From NCBI RefSeq assembly GCF_008831285.2, contig NC_045139.1, forward strand, positions 24,780,412 through 24,844,411: a stretch of 64,000 bases of DNA, written 5' to 3'. The notes under the pieces are model-generated. The model made no database searches. It saw only the letters and a list, made by a program, of their open reading frames with translations, and had not been told where the DNA came from. Below, one piece after another: positions 33,001 through 43,188 of this stretch (position 1 is its first letter; every line of letters begins with the position of its first letter). This stretch comes from Nymphaea colorata (lineage: Eukaryota; Streptophyta; Magnoliopsida; Nymphaeales; Nymphaeaceae). Both the position numbers and the translations under genes were made by a program.

Positions 33001-33840
33001 TGATACTTGCTGGTTTGTCTACTCTACCTTGATTCCAGCAAGAAAGACGTGGGCTTCAACACCTACCCATGAAAGACTACAGCCCAAGAGTGAGAAGGAA
33101 CCGCATCTGTCAAGCGATATTGGCGATTGCTTCCCCCTACATCGTCATCATTCAACTAGGGGTTAAACTTCGATCGGGTGACTAGATCCACACCTTCCTT
33201 CTCATTTATCAATTCGAGTCGAGCTTGATCTCTCTTGTTCTTATTCCATCCAAGGAGGAGAATTGGCGGGACCTAAGGTGAAATTTGCTGGAAATACCAA
33301 AGGGGTAGCCACCTATTACTGCCGGTTGTCACCTTTGGTGAAGCTCGAAGAGTCCCCAAGCATCGCCTTGGGAGTAACATCGGATCACCATATAGATCCG
33401 TGGGAAGGGTGTTCTTGCTTTCTAAACTGCCTTTGGCACTAACAACCGGCTGGAATCCCTCCAAGGTACCTTGCCATAGACACGATTTTTGGGTTGTAGA
33501 CCACTTAGGGATAAATGTGTAGTTTGTTTCGACTTGGGATTGGATGACATGGTGGTTTGAATGGTGTGGTGAATGTTGAGTGAGGTGAGTGATATTTTGT
33601 ATCGCTACGCTTTGTATTAAGTCTCACATCCTTGTAGCACTTTGTAGTAGGTTCAAGCTGGGGTTGGGAAGCCATTCTTGTACTGTCTTGACCTATTTTT
33701 GAGCCGGGGTGACTGTCCGGCGGAAACCACTCATGGTATTAACATTTAAACCTATTGGCGGCAACCTCCTCCTAGATCTTAGAGAGGGTCTTCGGCGGCA
33801 CTTTGGCGATTTCGTGGCCGCATTCGGGCCGAGCCTACCA
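29797..33840 (+). repeat. 3' LTR of element 2
   Basis: Direct repeat of 20624-24619 with the same ends, followed at once by the target duplication GTCGG. It differs by point changes and small indels, including an added tract near 31390-31410 and an extra cggccagatcc near 31640. The conserved block lies at about 33515-33650. Confidence 0.92.
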
Positions 33841-33845
33841 GTCGG

Positions 33846-34117
33846 CCACCTGTCCACAACCGTTACCGCGTACAGAACGGTTGGCCACGGGCCCTCTTAC
33901 CCGCGAGCCATCTATGGTTGCAGAACCGTCGCTTGCCACATCCTCCGGTCTGCAATTGCTAGGCGCTGCTTGGCACCACTACCAGCTGCCATCTAGCAAA
34001 ACTCGTTCCCTCTAAGGCACGACATTCGAATGAGCTTTATCCGATGTCACTTGTCCCAACCGTCCATCCTCAGTAGCCACGCATCCAGGGGCCGGTGCCC
34101 CTTCGCCATCAGAGTCC
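33846..34117. other. Fragment of older sequence between element 2 and LTR X
   Basis: GC-rich, about 270 bases, no ORF with recognisable content. It directly continues 20397-20623 across element 2's target duplication, and continues at 55175 across LTR X. Confidence 0.55.
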
Positions 34118-34123
34118 CCTATT

Positions 34124-34426
34124 GTTGCGGATCCACTTGTAGGTCCGAACCCAAAAGAGGCCAAGCAAGCCGAGCCTAGTAGAAGAAAGCACAAAGCATC
34201 AGACATGTGGGCTCAGTCTCTTCAGAGCTTAGTCGAAGATCCCAGAGAGGTTAAAGGAGCACCAGAACCGGTTGTAGTGGGTGGAGCGGGCGGAGCAACA
34301 AGGTCCAGGTGTGTGCTTGAACAAGAAGATCCTCAAGGTTCCCCTGAGCTAGTTGTAGGACTCACCAAGCTAGATAAGTCTGAACCCAACGCGAGTCCAG
34401 TCCCTCGGTCCCTTGAGGTGGTCTAG
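34124..34426 (+). other. Open frame at the start of LTR X (tail peptide)
   Basis: 101 codons from the second LTR base to TAG. The peptide contains Val-Val-Gly-Gly-Ala-Gly-Gly-Ala, then a Leu-Glu-Gln-Glu segment and Leu-Thr-Lys-Leu-Asp-Lys. The order and spacing match the tail in LTR W and, more loosely, those in LTR 1 and 3. No known family. Confidence 0.5.
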
Positions 34427-35854
34427 GACCAAGAGTCTTAGGCAAATGACCAGATTTAGTCCTTGCTCCAAATCCGAAGTGCGGGCGGATCACCGGACGA
34501 GATCCCCACCCTGGGCTCACAAGGCTCAGGGGCGATCCAGTCTTAGTTGGGCACTAGGCCTGATTTCCCTTTTATGCATTTTACTTTATGCATTTGGAAT
34601 TAGATTTCAGTATAGACCTAGCAGGGCGGGTTGTGCTCTGTATCACATTGTAAATGGGTCTTGGGTAGAGGAACCGGTTCGTCACTTGTGAACCGAGTCC
34701 ATGTAGGACTGTATATATTGTTTTGGATCCAAGTGTAAACTATGCTTTTTGGACATAAGAATTTCATTTGCACGAGTGTGCTCTCTCTCCTCCCTCGAGG
34801 TCTCCCATCTCTCTCGTCTCCCACATTCCCTCCCACGAGCGGTGTGTGTCTCTTCCCTCCTCGTGTCCCCCACCTCCATGGCGCTTCATCCCTTTCACCC
34901 GAACCCCCTTTGGTGATCAACCGGCGTCCTCACGTGGCGAAGACTTCATCTTCTTCAACCCGACGGCCCTTCCTCATTCTCCTAACCTCTTCTTTGGTCT
35001 ATCTCAAACCCTCGGCCCAAGGATGAACAACAAGGACTTCTCCACGGCTCCGGCGGTGAAAGCGGCTCCCTTGACCACGGTGTACCCCTCCAGCATTCAA
35101 AGGTGATTTCGGTGCTTTTCTTCTAACCCCCAAGAAGGTTGAGAGGCCGTGTCACTATCGGGAAGATTGAAGACTGCAACGGCTTCAATATTGACGGCTT
35201 AACAAGGTTAGTGCTTCGGATTTTGGTTGAGTTTCATGTCGGTTTGGTTTTGTTATCTTGGGCGCCTCACCCGCTGGCTTGGCCTCTTGCTCGGCATCCC
35301 CGAGTGCTAGATCTTGATTCTTAAGGTGTCCCTCCCTATAAATAACTTCCTCTCTGCTTGGAATCGCCCTCCAACTCCTTGGTACGCACCCAAGCCATAG
35401 GAAGAAAACCGGGCATTGTTTTGAGGCATATAAGCCATCAAAACCACTTTCGGCAATCCAAGAAGAACTCAGATTCCAGCAGCCAAAATCTCAGTAAAAC
35501 ATCAAGTTCAGGACGAGATCTGAGTTCGAGGAACAGCCCAAATGAATCCCCATTGGAAGAAGATCAAAATACCCGATTTTGGGCTTAATCGGACAAGGAA
35601 CGTGTGAATACCGGCTCCCACCGGAAAATCTGGTTTTCCGGTGGTCGCTGCACTAATTTCGGCCACCGCTGCAACTCCCGACATTAAGGACAGTATTGCC
35701 CTCGTCCCCATCAAGGTCCCGAGCTGAAACATCAAGGGTACATTTGTCAAATTCACCTTGGAGTGGAACCCTAGCTGCCGGTGCTTGTGCGAGCTCCATC
35801 CTTGGCCGCCGGCCAATTTCCGATAAGTATCTCGTTGTCCTCCCTTGGCCGCCG

Positions 35855-36377
35855 GCCCATGAGGTAAAAGTCATTGCTGGGGCAACCGTACTCGAAGTTA
35901 TTGCCTAAGTATTATGGGTTGTATCCCATTGTGCACAAGATAGGTAAGGCAGCTTACAGATTAGCTCTTCCAAAAACGGCTCAAGTACATCTGGTCTTCC
36001 ATGTTTCGAGGTTCAAACCCCATTTTGGGCCAATACCTTCGGTAATAGAGCAGGTCCCGGACCAATTGCCTACACCTTATCAAATTCTGCAGCACAGGCA
36101 TGTACAACGTCAAGGCAGGGTTAGGCATGAGGTCTTGGTAGAATGGGAAGGTCCAGACAGTGGTACCTCGTGGGAGGAATATGATAGAATCTCCCATCGG
36201 TTCCCTAAGGCAGGAGCTTGGGGACAAGATCCATCTAAGGAGGGAGGATCTGTTACAAGCCTTCCTACGAGGAGAGCCAGTGGCAGGGCCGAGAGCAGCC
36301 GAGCAGCGGAAGTCAGGGCAATAACGAACTTAGGCACTGGGACAGATGCGCCTAAGGAGGTTAAGTCAGCAACATAA
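35855..36377 (+). pseudogene. pol: Integrase C-terminus and tail of element Y, 5'-truncated
   Basis: The coding match to element 3 starts at gcccatgagg (about 35855). A TAA at about 35862 stands where element 3 has CAG, then the frame is open from 35874. It has Leu-Gly-Gln-Pro-Tyr-Ser-Lys-Leu-Leu-Pro, the His-Leu-Val-Phe-His-Val-Ser block and a chromodomain-like Leu-Val-Glu-Trp-Glu-Gly...Thr-Ser-Trp-Glu-Glu. It crosses the purine tract (36237-36250) and ends 42 codons into LTR Y at TAA. Gag, protease, RT, RNase H and the integrase core are all missing. Confidence 0.88.
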
Positions 36378-36701
36378 GGTGCTATTGAGGGCGGAGTGGG
36401 CGGAGCACCAAGGGCTAGACACGGAAGTCAGAGGTCAGTGCGACAGGGCTAAGAGGGCTGAAGTAAAACTTTAGATCTTTAGGCCAAACGTCTAGTCCGC
36501 GACCAGGTCACGGGTGAACCTAGCACCGAACCTAGGTAGGTTAAGCGGGCCAAGCCTAGCGGTGCGGCCAAAGACTTTATTTACTTGTTTGTTTGTGTAT
36601 TGAACTCACGGGATTACAAGTCCCGAATCTGTTTTAGCGTTTTGGATTTGGAGTCGTGGAAGGGTCATGTAGTTAGGACCCGCTCCACACAAGTCGAGTA
36701 T

Positions 36702-36710
36702 AAATAGCTT
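36702..36710 (+). promoter_or_regulatory. TATA box of LTR Y
   Basis: TATAAATAG, a strong plant TATA match, lies 450 bases into the LTR and is followed by a leader with CT-rich tracts (ctctctctccctatc) about 80 bases on. Confidence 0.65.
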
Positions 36711-38102
36711 AGGCGCATTGTATTTTGTGTGCTTTTGGAATATCAATGAAAGAGAAAATCTGATTTTCGGAGCATCACACACTCTCTCTCCCTATCGTCT
36801 CTCTCTCGCCCCTGCCTCGAGCGCGTCGTCTTCTTCCTCCTCACGAAGTCTTCTTGGCGCCGGCCGAGAAGTTCATCTCCTCCCGTGGTGATCGACGGGT
36901 CATCACCAACAAAAACAGTGGTGCGTTGTCTTCTTCTTTTCTACGTTCTCAATCTCTCCCCCGAACTCGCGCAACCATGGTTCCACGGTAGAAGGCACGA
37001 GTGCTTCTACAAGGCATTCGGATCTTCTTCCTCGCAAGTCCTCCAAGGGCGTAGATCGTGCAAAGAAGGTGCAGTTTACCCGAACCAGACGGTAAACTTG
37101 AGGCCGGTGTGATCTCTCGACAATCCCATCTCGACGTTGAAGAAGCTCGTTGGCGTCGGCTCAATCCCAAGAACAAGTGCGATCTTCGGATTCTCAGCCG
37201 TGAAAAGGCAAGTACCCCCCTCCCGCGGTTAGTTTTTGGGATAGATTAGGAGAAGAATAGCTTTCGGTTCCAGCCCTACGATCTAGGTGGATTCCTCGGC
37301 AATACCGAGAGATTCGTCTAAGGTCACCGGTTGGAAATCCTTGTTTTCTTCCTCGGGTCTTCCCTCTTGCTTGGCCAAATGGAGATCGGGCTTGTCCATA
37401 AGTTGGGCATCCATTTTCGTGACAAAAAGGGAGATTACTTCGTAGACAAGTTCTCAGACTGATCCTCTTGAGCCGTCGGTCCAGCCAGTCCCCAAGACGT
37501 CCGTAGCTCATCCTGGGTGAGTTCTGGTTCAAAACAATAACCAGCACTTACCTGCGGCAAAGAGCTTCCCGATGTTACTTGGCGTGCAAACCAGCAGCGA
37601 TAAGAGTGGATTATCGGCCGAAATCTCTTCATTTCCATCGCCGTGATCTTCCTCCCGCTTCAGCTAAAGCCTCCGGATTGCCCCTGCTTTGGGTTGATAT
37701 AATTAATTGTATTAACCGATAGCTTAGGGTAATTCTGTCCAAAGTCCTTATCGGCGATTAGGGGCAAGTCCCTTAGCCGCCGGATCTCTCTTCCCCCTTG
37801 CCTTAGACGTTTCCTCCATAGCGACTAGGGTAAGGCGCTTCTTGAATTTCAGTTCATCTCATCCGTCAGTGTGGCCACGTGTCACGCATCTAGCTCCCTA
37901 GCCACATCGCGTGACAACCTTGCCATAATCTCGTCTTCCCCTAACGGGCGCACCAAGGTCCCAGTTTGGTAACCGCTGCCCGTTAGCCTCCCTTTCCCTT
38001 CCTCGCGTCATTAATTCCCTCCACGCGCATTCCCTCTTCGGGTGTTACCTTATTGAGTGGTGTCGCTCGCTAGGAAGCCGCGTGAAGTCGTCGTCAGTTT
38101 TG

Positions 38103-39391
38103 GTAAGTCTATCCACCGGCGCGCTCCACTTGCCAAATCGGGAGCAGATCGCCGCGTGGGTGTCTTCCCATAACCAGCGCCGTCCCCATCCTCCCGACGC
38201 ATTGACGAGCGCCTTCCCCACTTTCCATCCTCGTAACGCGCAGGTCCTTCATTGTTGCGTTACGCGACCTTCCTAATCGGGCGCAGCCTTCAATCGCCCC
38301 AACCTCACTGCATTCTTTCCATAACGATCACGCGTCGTCCCCTTGTAACCGGCGTTATCCTTAGTGCCAGTCCCCGTCGTCCCTACCTTCCATAATGGCT
38401 GCGAGGACCACGTCACTGTGCATTAGTGCCGTTGGTCTTCCTTTCTGTTACTTGCCTTGTCGTCAATCAGTCTAGTCGAGTCCAAGGTAACGGCTAGCCA
38501 ATTAATTCTAGTCGCCGTTAGCCTCCACCTCCCTTCCCTAACCGTCGGTCCTTTGACTTTCCAAAGGTCAACTCGATCCGGTTAGTCAACCTCGAGTCAA
38601 CGGTCCTGACCATTCCGGACCGGTCTTAGTCAATTGAACCCAGTCAACCCAGTCCAGTCAAACCTAACCCAGGGTCCCTATACCCGAACCAAGATAGACC
38701 TTAGGTCCAGGTCAGTTAACCTCCCTTCCGATCCAGTCCAGTCTTCTCAAGTCAGACCCTTAGCCTCACTTGAGTCCAAGTCAACCTTCCATCGTCGCGT
38801 CCCTAAGCGTCCTTTGTTGAGTCAGTCTCGTGGCCAGGCGGGCTGCCAAGCGCCAACCTTCGTCGCCAACGCTCGGCCAGGCGGGCCAAGCCACGCAGCG
38901 TCTTGCCTCGTCGTGCTTGTTCGAGCTCGCGGCCGCCCTCCTCCTTGGCGCTCCCTTCACCGACAGCGGCCTTCCCTTCGCCAGACAGGCACCTCACTTG
39001 GCAGTGCCTCCCTAGCGCTCGTGCGAGGCAAACGCCTCTTTGCCATCTTTGGCACAGCTCGGCCAGGCGGGCCGAGTCTATCGGTGTTCACTCTCGGCCA
39101 GGAGGGCCGAGATCGTCTTCGCTTCCGCTACTACCATCTTCGTTTCCTCAGCCAGGCGGGCCGAGCGACCTTCTCACCTCCTCACTCTCTTTCGAGCGGT
39201 CAGGTGGACCGTGCCTCTCACCTCCTCTCCATCCGTAGCTGAGTTACTTCGGGGAGTGGCTTGCCACTGGAATTCCCCCGAGGTCTTTGCTGTCTTGCCT
39301 AGACTCTCTAGGCCGGTAACTCCTCTTTCCCCCTTGTAGATATCGGGGCGGTAGTATTTGCTTTATTGCTTGTATTTCCTGTTTTTGCCAG
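38103..39391 (+). promoter_or_regulatory. Possible intron carried inside LTR Y
   Basis: Donor cagttttg|GTAAGT and acceptor cctgtttttgccag|cgc. The pair occupies the same place relative to the TATA box and the conserved 3' block as the pairs in LTR 1, 3 and W. Inferred from splice consensus only. Confidence 0.4.
38832..39213. repeat. GGCCAGGCGGGCCGAG interspersed motif in LTR Y
   Basis: Copies begin near 38832, 38875, 39061, 39096, 39150 and (degenerate) 39198. Spacing is irregular (35-186 bases), so this is not a simple tandem array. The motif is shared with LTR V at 4971-5147. Confidence 0.75.
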
Positions 39392-39848
39392 CGCAAGCCT
39401 ACACTTCCTTTGCGGTCCCTCGGAGGCCCTTAGGCCGAAGACACGATCGCCGGTAGCCAGCCACCTATTGGGTTTCAGGGTGTGGTTTGTCGCGTTAGTC
39501 GTGGTTTGTATGTGTGAATGTGTATGGATGTTGAGTGAGTTGTGAGTGTACTTTTGTAATCGTTTCCGGTTGTAAGGCTTTTACCCGTAGTCTTTGTAGT
39601 AGGTTGAGACCTTCGGAATTGGGGAAAACCTTCTTGTATCTCTGCCCTACGGGAATTGCACCGGGGTGCCTGTCCGGTCGGGTAGAAGATTGTACTTAAT
39701 TTACTTAGGTTTCGGTTTTCTATTATGTTCAACTTGGAGATCCTGGCTATTAGGGTAGTCTTGGTGTAGAAAGGTCTAGGTCGGATAAGGCCCTAACAGT
39801 ATCAATTTGCTTAGGATTTTTGGTTTTCGACGGATCCTCAAGTAGGTT

Positions 39849-40181
39849 GATACGGGTCAACCTATAGATTGGCCTAGGGCAGACACGGGGGTCGCCGAGA
39901 GCAGCCAGAGAGCACGAGGCAAAGCTGCCCTTCATGCGGTTCAGGCCCTTCATGGCCGTGATGACCCAAGTCCGGGTCAAGAGGGAGGAGTGGGAGGCGT
40001 AGTGCAGCAGGTGCAGACCTTGCATGAGGATGATGTTCAGCTTAGAATTGTAGCCGAGGGAGGAGCGGGAGGAGAGGCAACGACTCTAAGAGAGGCTCTT
40101 GAGGACCAAGGCGAGAAGGGTCAAGTCCAAGTCCGGTCTAGTCTAGTCCAGCCTAGGTCTTCGCTATACCCATTCACCTAA
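39849..40181 (+). other. Open frame at the start of the 5' LTR of element 3
   Basis: From the second base, about 110 codons are open to a stop at 40179-40181. The peptide holds two Gly-rich boxes, Glu-Gly-Gly-Val-Gly-Gly-Val and Glu-Gly-Gly-Ala-Gly-Gly, the second followed by Leu-Arg-Glu-Ala-Leu-Glu. In the 3' LTR the frame is cut after eight codons by TAG (agattag, where the 5' copy has agattgg), so the two copies differ in coding state. Confidence 0.5.
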
Positions 40182-41417
40182 GGTCAGCCTAGGGCGAGCC
40201 TAGGCGAATCCAGGTCAAAACCAAGGCCCACGCTGAGCGGGCTAAGGGGAAGACGAGTTAGGATCGAGACATTAGGTCTCGAGTTTGATTGGCTTGCGTT
40301 ATTTTCTTTCATTTAGAGTGCGCATTAGATTTAGTGTGAATTTCGTTTTGAGATTTCGTTTTGGGTTTGGATCACTTGTTTGGATCCGTTTTTCATTCAG
40401 TTCTTTAAATACTTAGACCTCATTTGGATCTGGATGCAAAATTTGGAAATTGAATTCATTTGTGTGAATCGTCTCTCTCTCATCTCCTCGAGATCTCTCT
40501 TTCTCTCTCACGCTCTCTTCTCCACGCCACGCCTTTCTTCTTCTGTAGCAGCAGCAATTCCCGACAGTATTCTTCTTTCCTTGACTCGTTCTCTTCTTCT
40601 CTTCTTCCTCATTCACTCGGCCGAAGGGTTTGCTAATCGGAGAACGTCCAAGCGTCCGGCGCAAGGTGCTTCTTCCCACGGATTTCTTTCCCATGACTAC
40701 ACCAGCGATTGAAGTGCAGCCTCACGTTTCCACCCGTGAAGGTTAGAGGCATCATCGTACCCGGAGGGCTTCACACGTCTAGGTGACTAGAAGAGTGAAG
40801 CGACCATTTCAAATTCGGACTATTGGAGGTAAGCGTCTATAGCTTGAACGAAGGGGCGTGCAACGGCGTTGGGTTCGCTTAGGGAAGAGTTCGACCAAAG
40901 GGAGTGACTTGCTCGAAAAACAGCCGGTGAGTCATTCTTTTGCACGGTGGAAATCCCCTCTAAGCACTCCTTTACGAGTCACGGGCCTTCCTCTTGTTAT
41001 TGTCGATTTCTTTCTCTAGTCTTGTGCAATTTTATTCAATAGTTTGAGCAAAAGAAGTTCAGATTCAGTCACGGGTTTTTGGCCTGTCCTCTTGCTGGAA
41101 AAATCAGAAAAGAAAAACAGAAAAAGGGCGAGAAAACAAAAAAGAAAAACAGGAAAAGAAAGTACGCCCAAAAGAAAATCAAAATCGGCAAGTGGGACAA
41201 GGTGCGACCCCTTCTAGCATCGGCCGGAATTGCCAAATTCCGGCCACTGCTGCATTGTTTCCGGCGTATTTCCGGCATGGGGCAGCAAGTGATCCGAGTT
41301 ACATCTTAGTGGATTTGGGAGAATTCGGCTTCATTTGGGGAAAATCCGGCCACATTTGGGGAAAGCATTCTTTGCGTCGGTTCATTTGGGAATTCCTAGA
41401 TTATCTCTCTCAAATCG

Positions 41418-42583
41418 GTAAGTGTTTGACTGTCTTGGGCCTTTCGCCACCTCCACCCTACATCTGGACACGTGGCGAGATCTGAGAGCATTAGAGAGAG
41501 AACCTTGGTGCGAGATCTTCCCTTTTCCTAGATTCTAGTTAGCGGAACTCATTTGGAGGGGGTGAGTTCCCTTTTGGGAGATCTTCTAGGGAGGAGATTC
41601 CTAAAAGCTAGGATCTTCTCCTACCTTGTTGGAGTTTGCAGCCTTCGTAGCCTGCCACCTCGCTTTCCACTTTAGCTAGAGAACCTCCCAGCCACACACC
41701 TTAGCAACCAGCTCGCCACCTCACCTAGACACCTCACCGAATTCCTAGCCTCTCTCCTACTTACTTGGGAGATAGCCCTTCTAGAAGTGCCACCTCGTCC
41801 TAGCATCTGGGTGAACGATTCCCTAGTGGGATATTCTCCACATTCCTAGCCACCCAATCCTCTACCGAATCACCCTAGGTCCCATCCGAACTCACCAAGT
41901 TACTGCCTACCCATTTCCCATTTCCATTTTCACCTAGCTTGTGCGCCTAACCCTACCCTAGCTACTTTATAGGGACGCCCATTTTAGCCTCTTCCCTACA
42001 TCCGGTCAACCTAGGAATTGGACCATAGGACCCACTTGGCCTAACCCACCATTGACCTAGCTCCCTGGCCGAACCTAGCCCGGGCCCACCTGGTCCCACC
42101 TTGTCTAAGCTCATCCAGCCCAAGACCCGCACCTAGGAGGTTCCAGCCCTAGCGCCAAGGAAGACCGCGGCTCTCTTGTCTGCATCCTTGTGTACCTTGG
42201 AACCGGCGGGCCTTGCCCCAGCCATCTCCGGCGACCTCCGGCCGCCGCCGGCCACCTCTGCTCTTTTTCCGGCGACCCTCCGGCGTGGATTCCAGAAGGT
42301 CCCCAAGATTGCCAGCATGGCGTTGGAGTGCTCCTAGGCGTTCTCGGCAAGGTGTTCTCCCTCTGCGCGTCCATTGGAGCGACTTCACTCAATAACCGGC
42401 GTCTTCAACATTGGAGTTCCAGCCCGACGCCAGCCCTTTCTCTCGTGTTGCTGATAGTGCCCGAGTGTGGAATCTCACCTCGTGGCGTGTGATTGATTCG
42501 CCAAGCTTGCCTTGGCCGGTACACTCTACTCCTCTCTTAGATACGTGGGTGGTAGCATTTATTTGTTTTTCTTTTGATTTCAG
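41418..42583 (+). promoter_or_regulatory. Possible intron carried inside the 5' LTR of element 3
   Basis: Donor caaatcg|GTAAGTG and acceptor gtttttcttttgatttcag|cccg, a textbook polypyrimidine tract. The 3' LTR keeps both (donor 49606, acceptor 50771). The span is C-rich, with several upstream ATGs that splicing would remove from the leader. Confidence 0.45.
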
Positions 42584-42995
42584 CCCGACCTTGGGTCGTC
42601 GTTGTGCATAGAGGGACCTTCGCGGCACTGCGCCAAGGACACGACCTCGTGCCGACACTAGCCTCCTACGGGCGGGTGTGGTTTGCTCGATTAGGCTTGG
42701 TTTGCATGGTGTGTTGAGTGAGTTTGAGTGGTTTTATGAAATGTATCGCTTCCGCTTGTATTAGCCTCACAACTTTTAGTTCTTTGTAGTAGGATTTGCT
42801 TGGATTTTGGGATAGCCATTCTTGTATTTCCCTACCTATTTGGAATTTTTAAGTCGGGGTTCCTGTCCAACTGGGTAGTGTCTCTGTATTGAATTCGTCC
42901 TAGGAAAGTCTTCTGGTTGGTCCAAGGTGATCGTGGGGGTAGGCACGGCCGTTGGCTTCAGTCTTTGGTCGGCCACGGGCAAGACCCTACCAATT

Positions 42996-43007
42996 TGGTA
43001 TCAGAGC
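42996..43007 (+). other. Primer-binding site of element 3
   Basis: TGGTATCAGAGC, complementary to the initiator Met tRNA 3' end, three bases after the LTR end. Confidence 0.93.
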
Positions 43008-43188
43008 CTCCTTGGAGCAGCAGTAAGCAAGTGCAATCCTCTCGACAGAAGAGATAGTATCGGCATCTGGATTTCTACAGGGCAGAATACAGTTGGGATT
43101 CTCGTCAGTGTCAGAGTCAGTACGGTTTTCAGTTAGTTGCGTGATTTTGGACGTTTTTGGATTTCTGTTTTTGGAGTTACCCGCCACA

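Larger units (their letters stand above)
20624..33840 (+). mobile_element. Complete but decayed Ty3/gypsy chromovirus-type retrotransposon (element 2)
   Basis: LTRs 20624-24619 and 29797-33840 start TGATACGAGCCTTCC and end CCTACCA. Target duplication GTCGG is at 20619-20623 and 33841-33845. Gag, protease, reverse transcriptase, RNase H, integrase and a chromodomain-like end follow in the Ty3/gypsy order on one strand. The coding region carries at least three in-frame stops (27076, 28249, 29039) and several frameshifts (about 24940, 27780, 28040-28090), so it is not autonomous now. Gag style and the C-terminal Trp-Glu-Gly...Ser-Trp-Glu module suggest a chromovirus, possibly near Reina or Galadriel, though 4-kb LTRs are long for Reina. 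Clade not settled. Confidence 0.95.
36251..39798 (+). repeat. 3' LTR of element Y
   Basis: Starts TGTTACAAGCC after the purine tract aaggagggaggatc and ends GGCCCTAACA, 3548 bases. It has TATAAATAG near 36702, a consensus splice donor ttg|GTAAGT at 38103, a T-rich acceptor cag at 39391, the GGCCAGG repeat at 38832-39213 and the conserved 3' block at 39480-39605. The next bases (gtatcaatttgc...) read as the tail of LTR X, not as a primer site, so this is a 3' LTR inside X. Confidence 0.82.
39848..42992 (+). repeat. 5' LTR of element 3
   Basis: Contains an open frame from base 2 to about 40181, a ctttaaatac core-promoter-like box (about 40402), a CT-rich leader, a donor cg|GTAAGT at 41418, an acceptor tttgatttcag at 42583, and the conserved block gtgtggtttgctcg...tgttgagtgag (42676-42800). 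The primer site follows three bases after its end. Confidence 0.93.

Noticed and set aside
35861-35867. gaggtaaaag as a splice donor of LTR X
   Set aside because: Comparison with element 3 shows it is integrase coding (CAG changed to TAA), past the deletion junction.
36251-39798. Treating X (34123) and Y (36251) as the 5' and 3' LTR of one short element
   Set aside because: Their starts differ (TGTTGCGG versus TGTTACAAGCC). Y also ends in CCTAACA at 39798 before a separate LTR tail that ends at 55169. The CCTAT duplication pairs 34118 with 55170, not with 39799.
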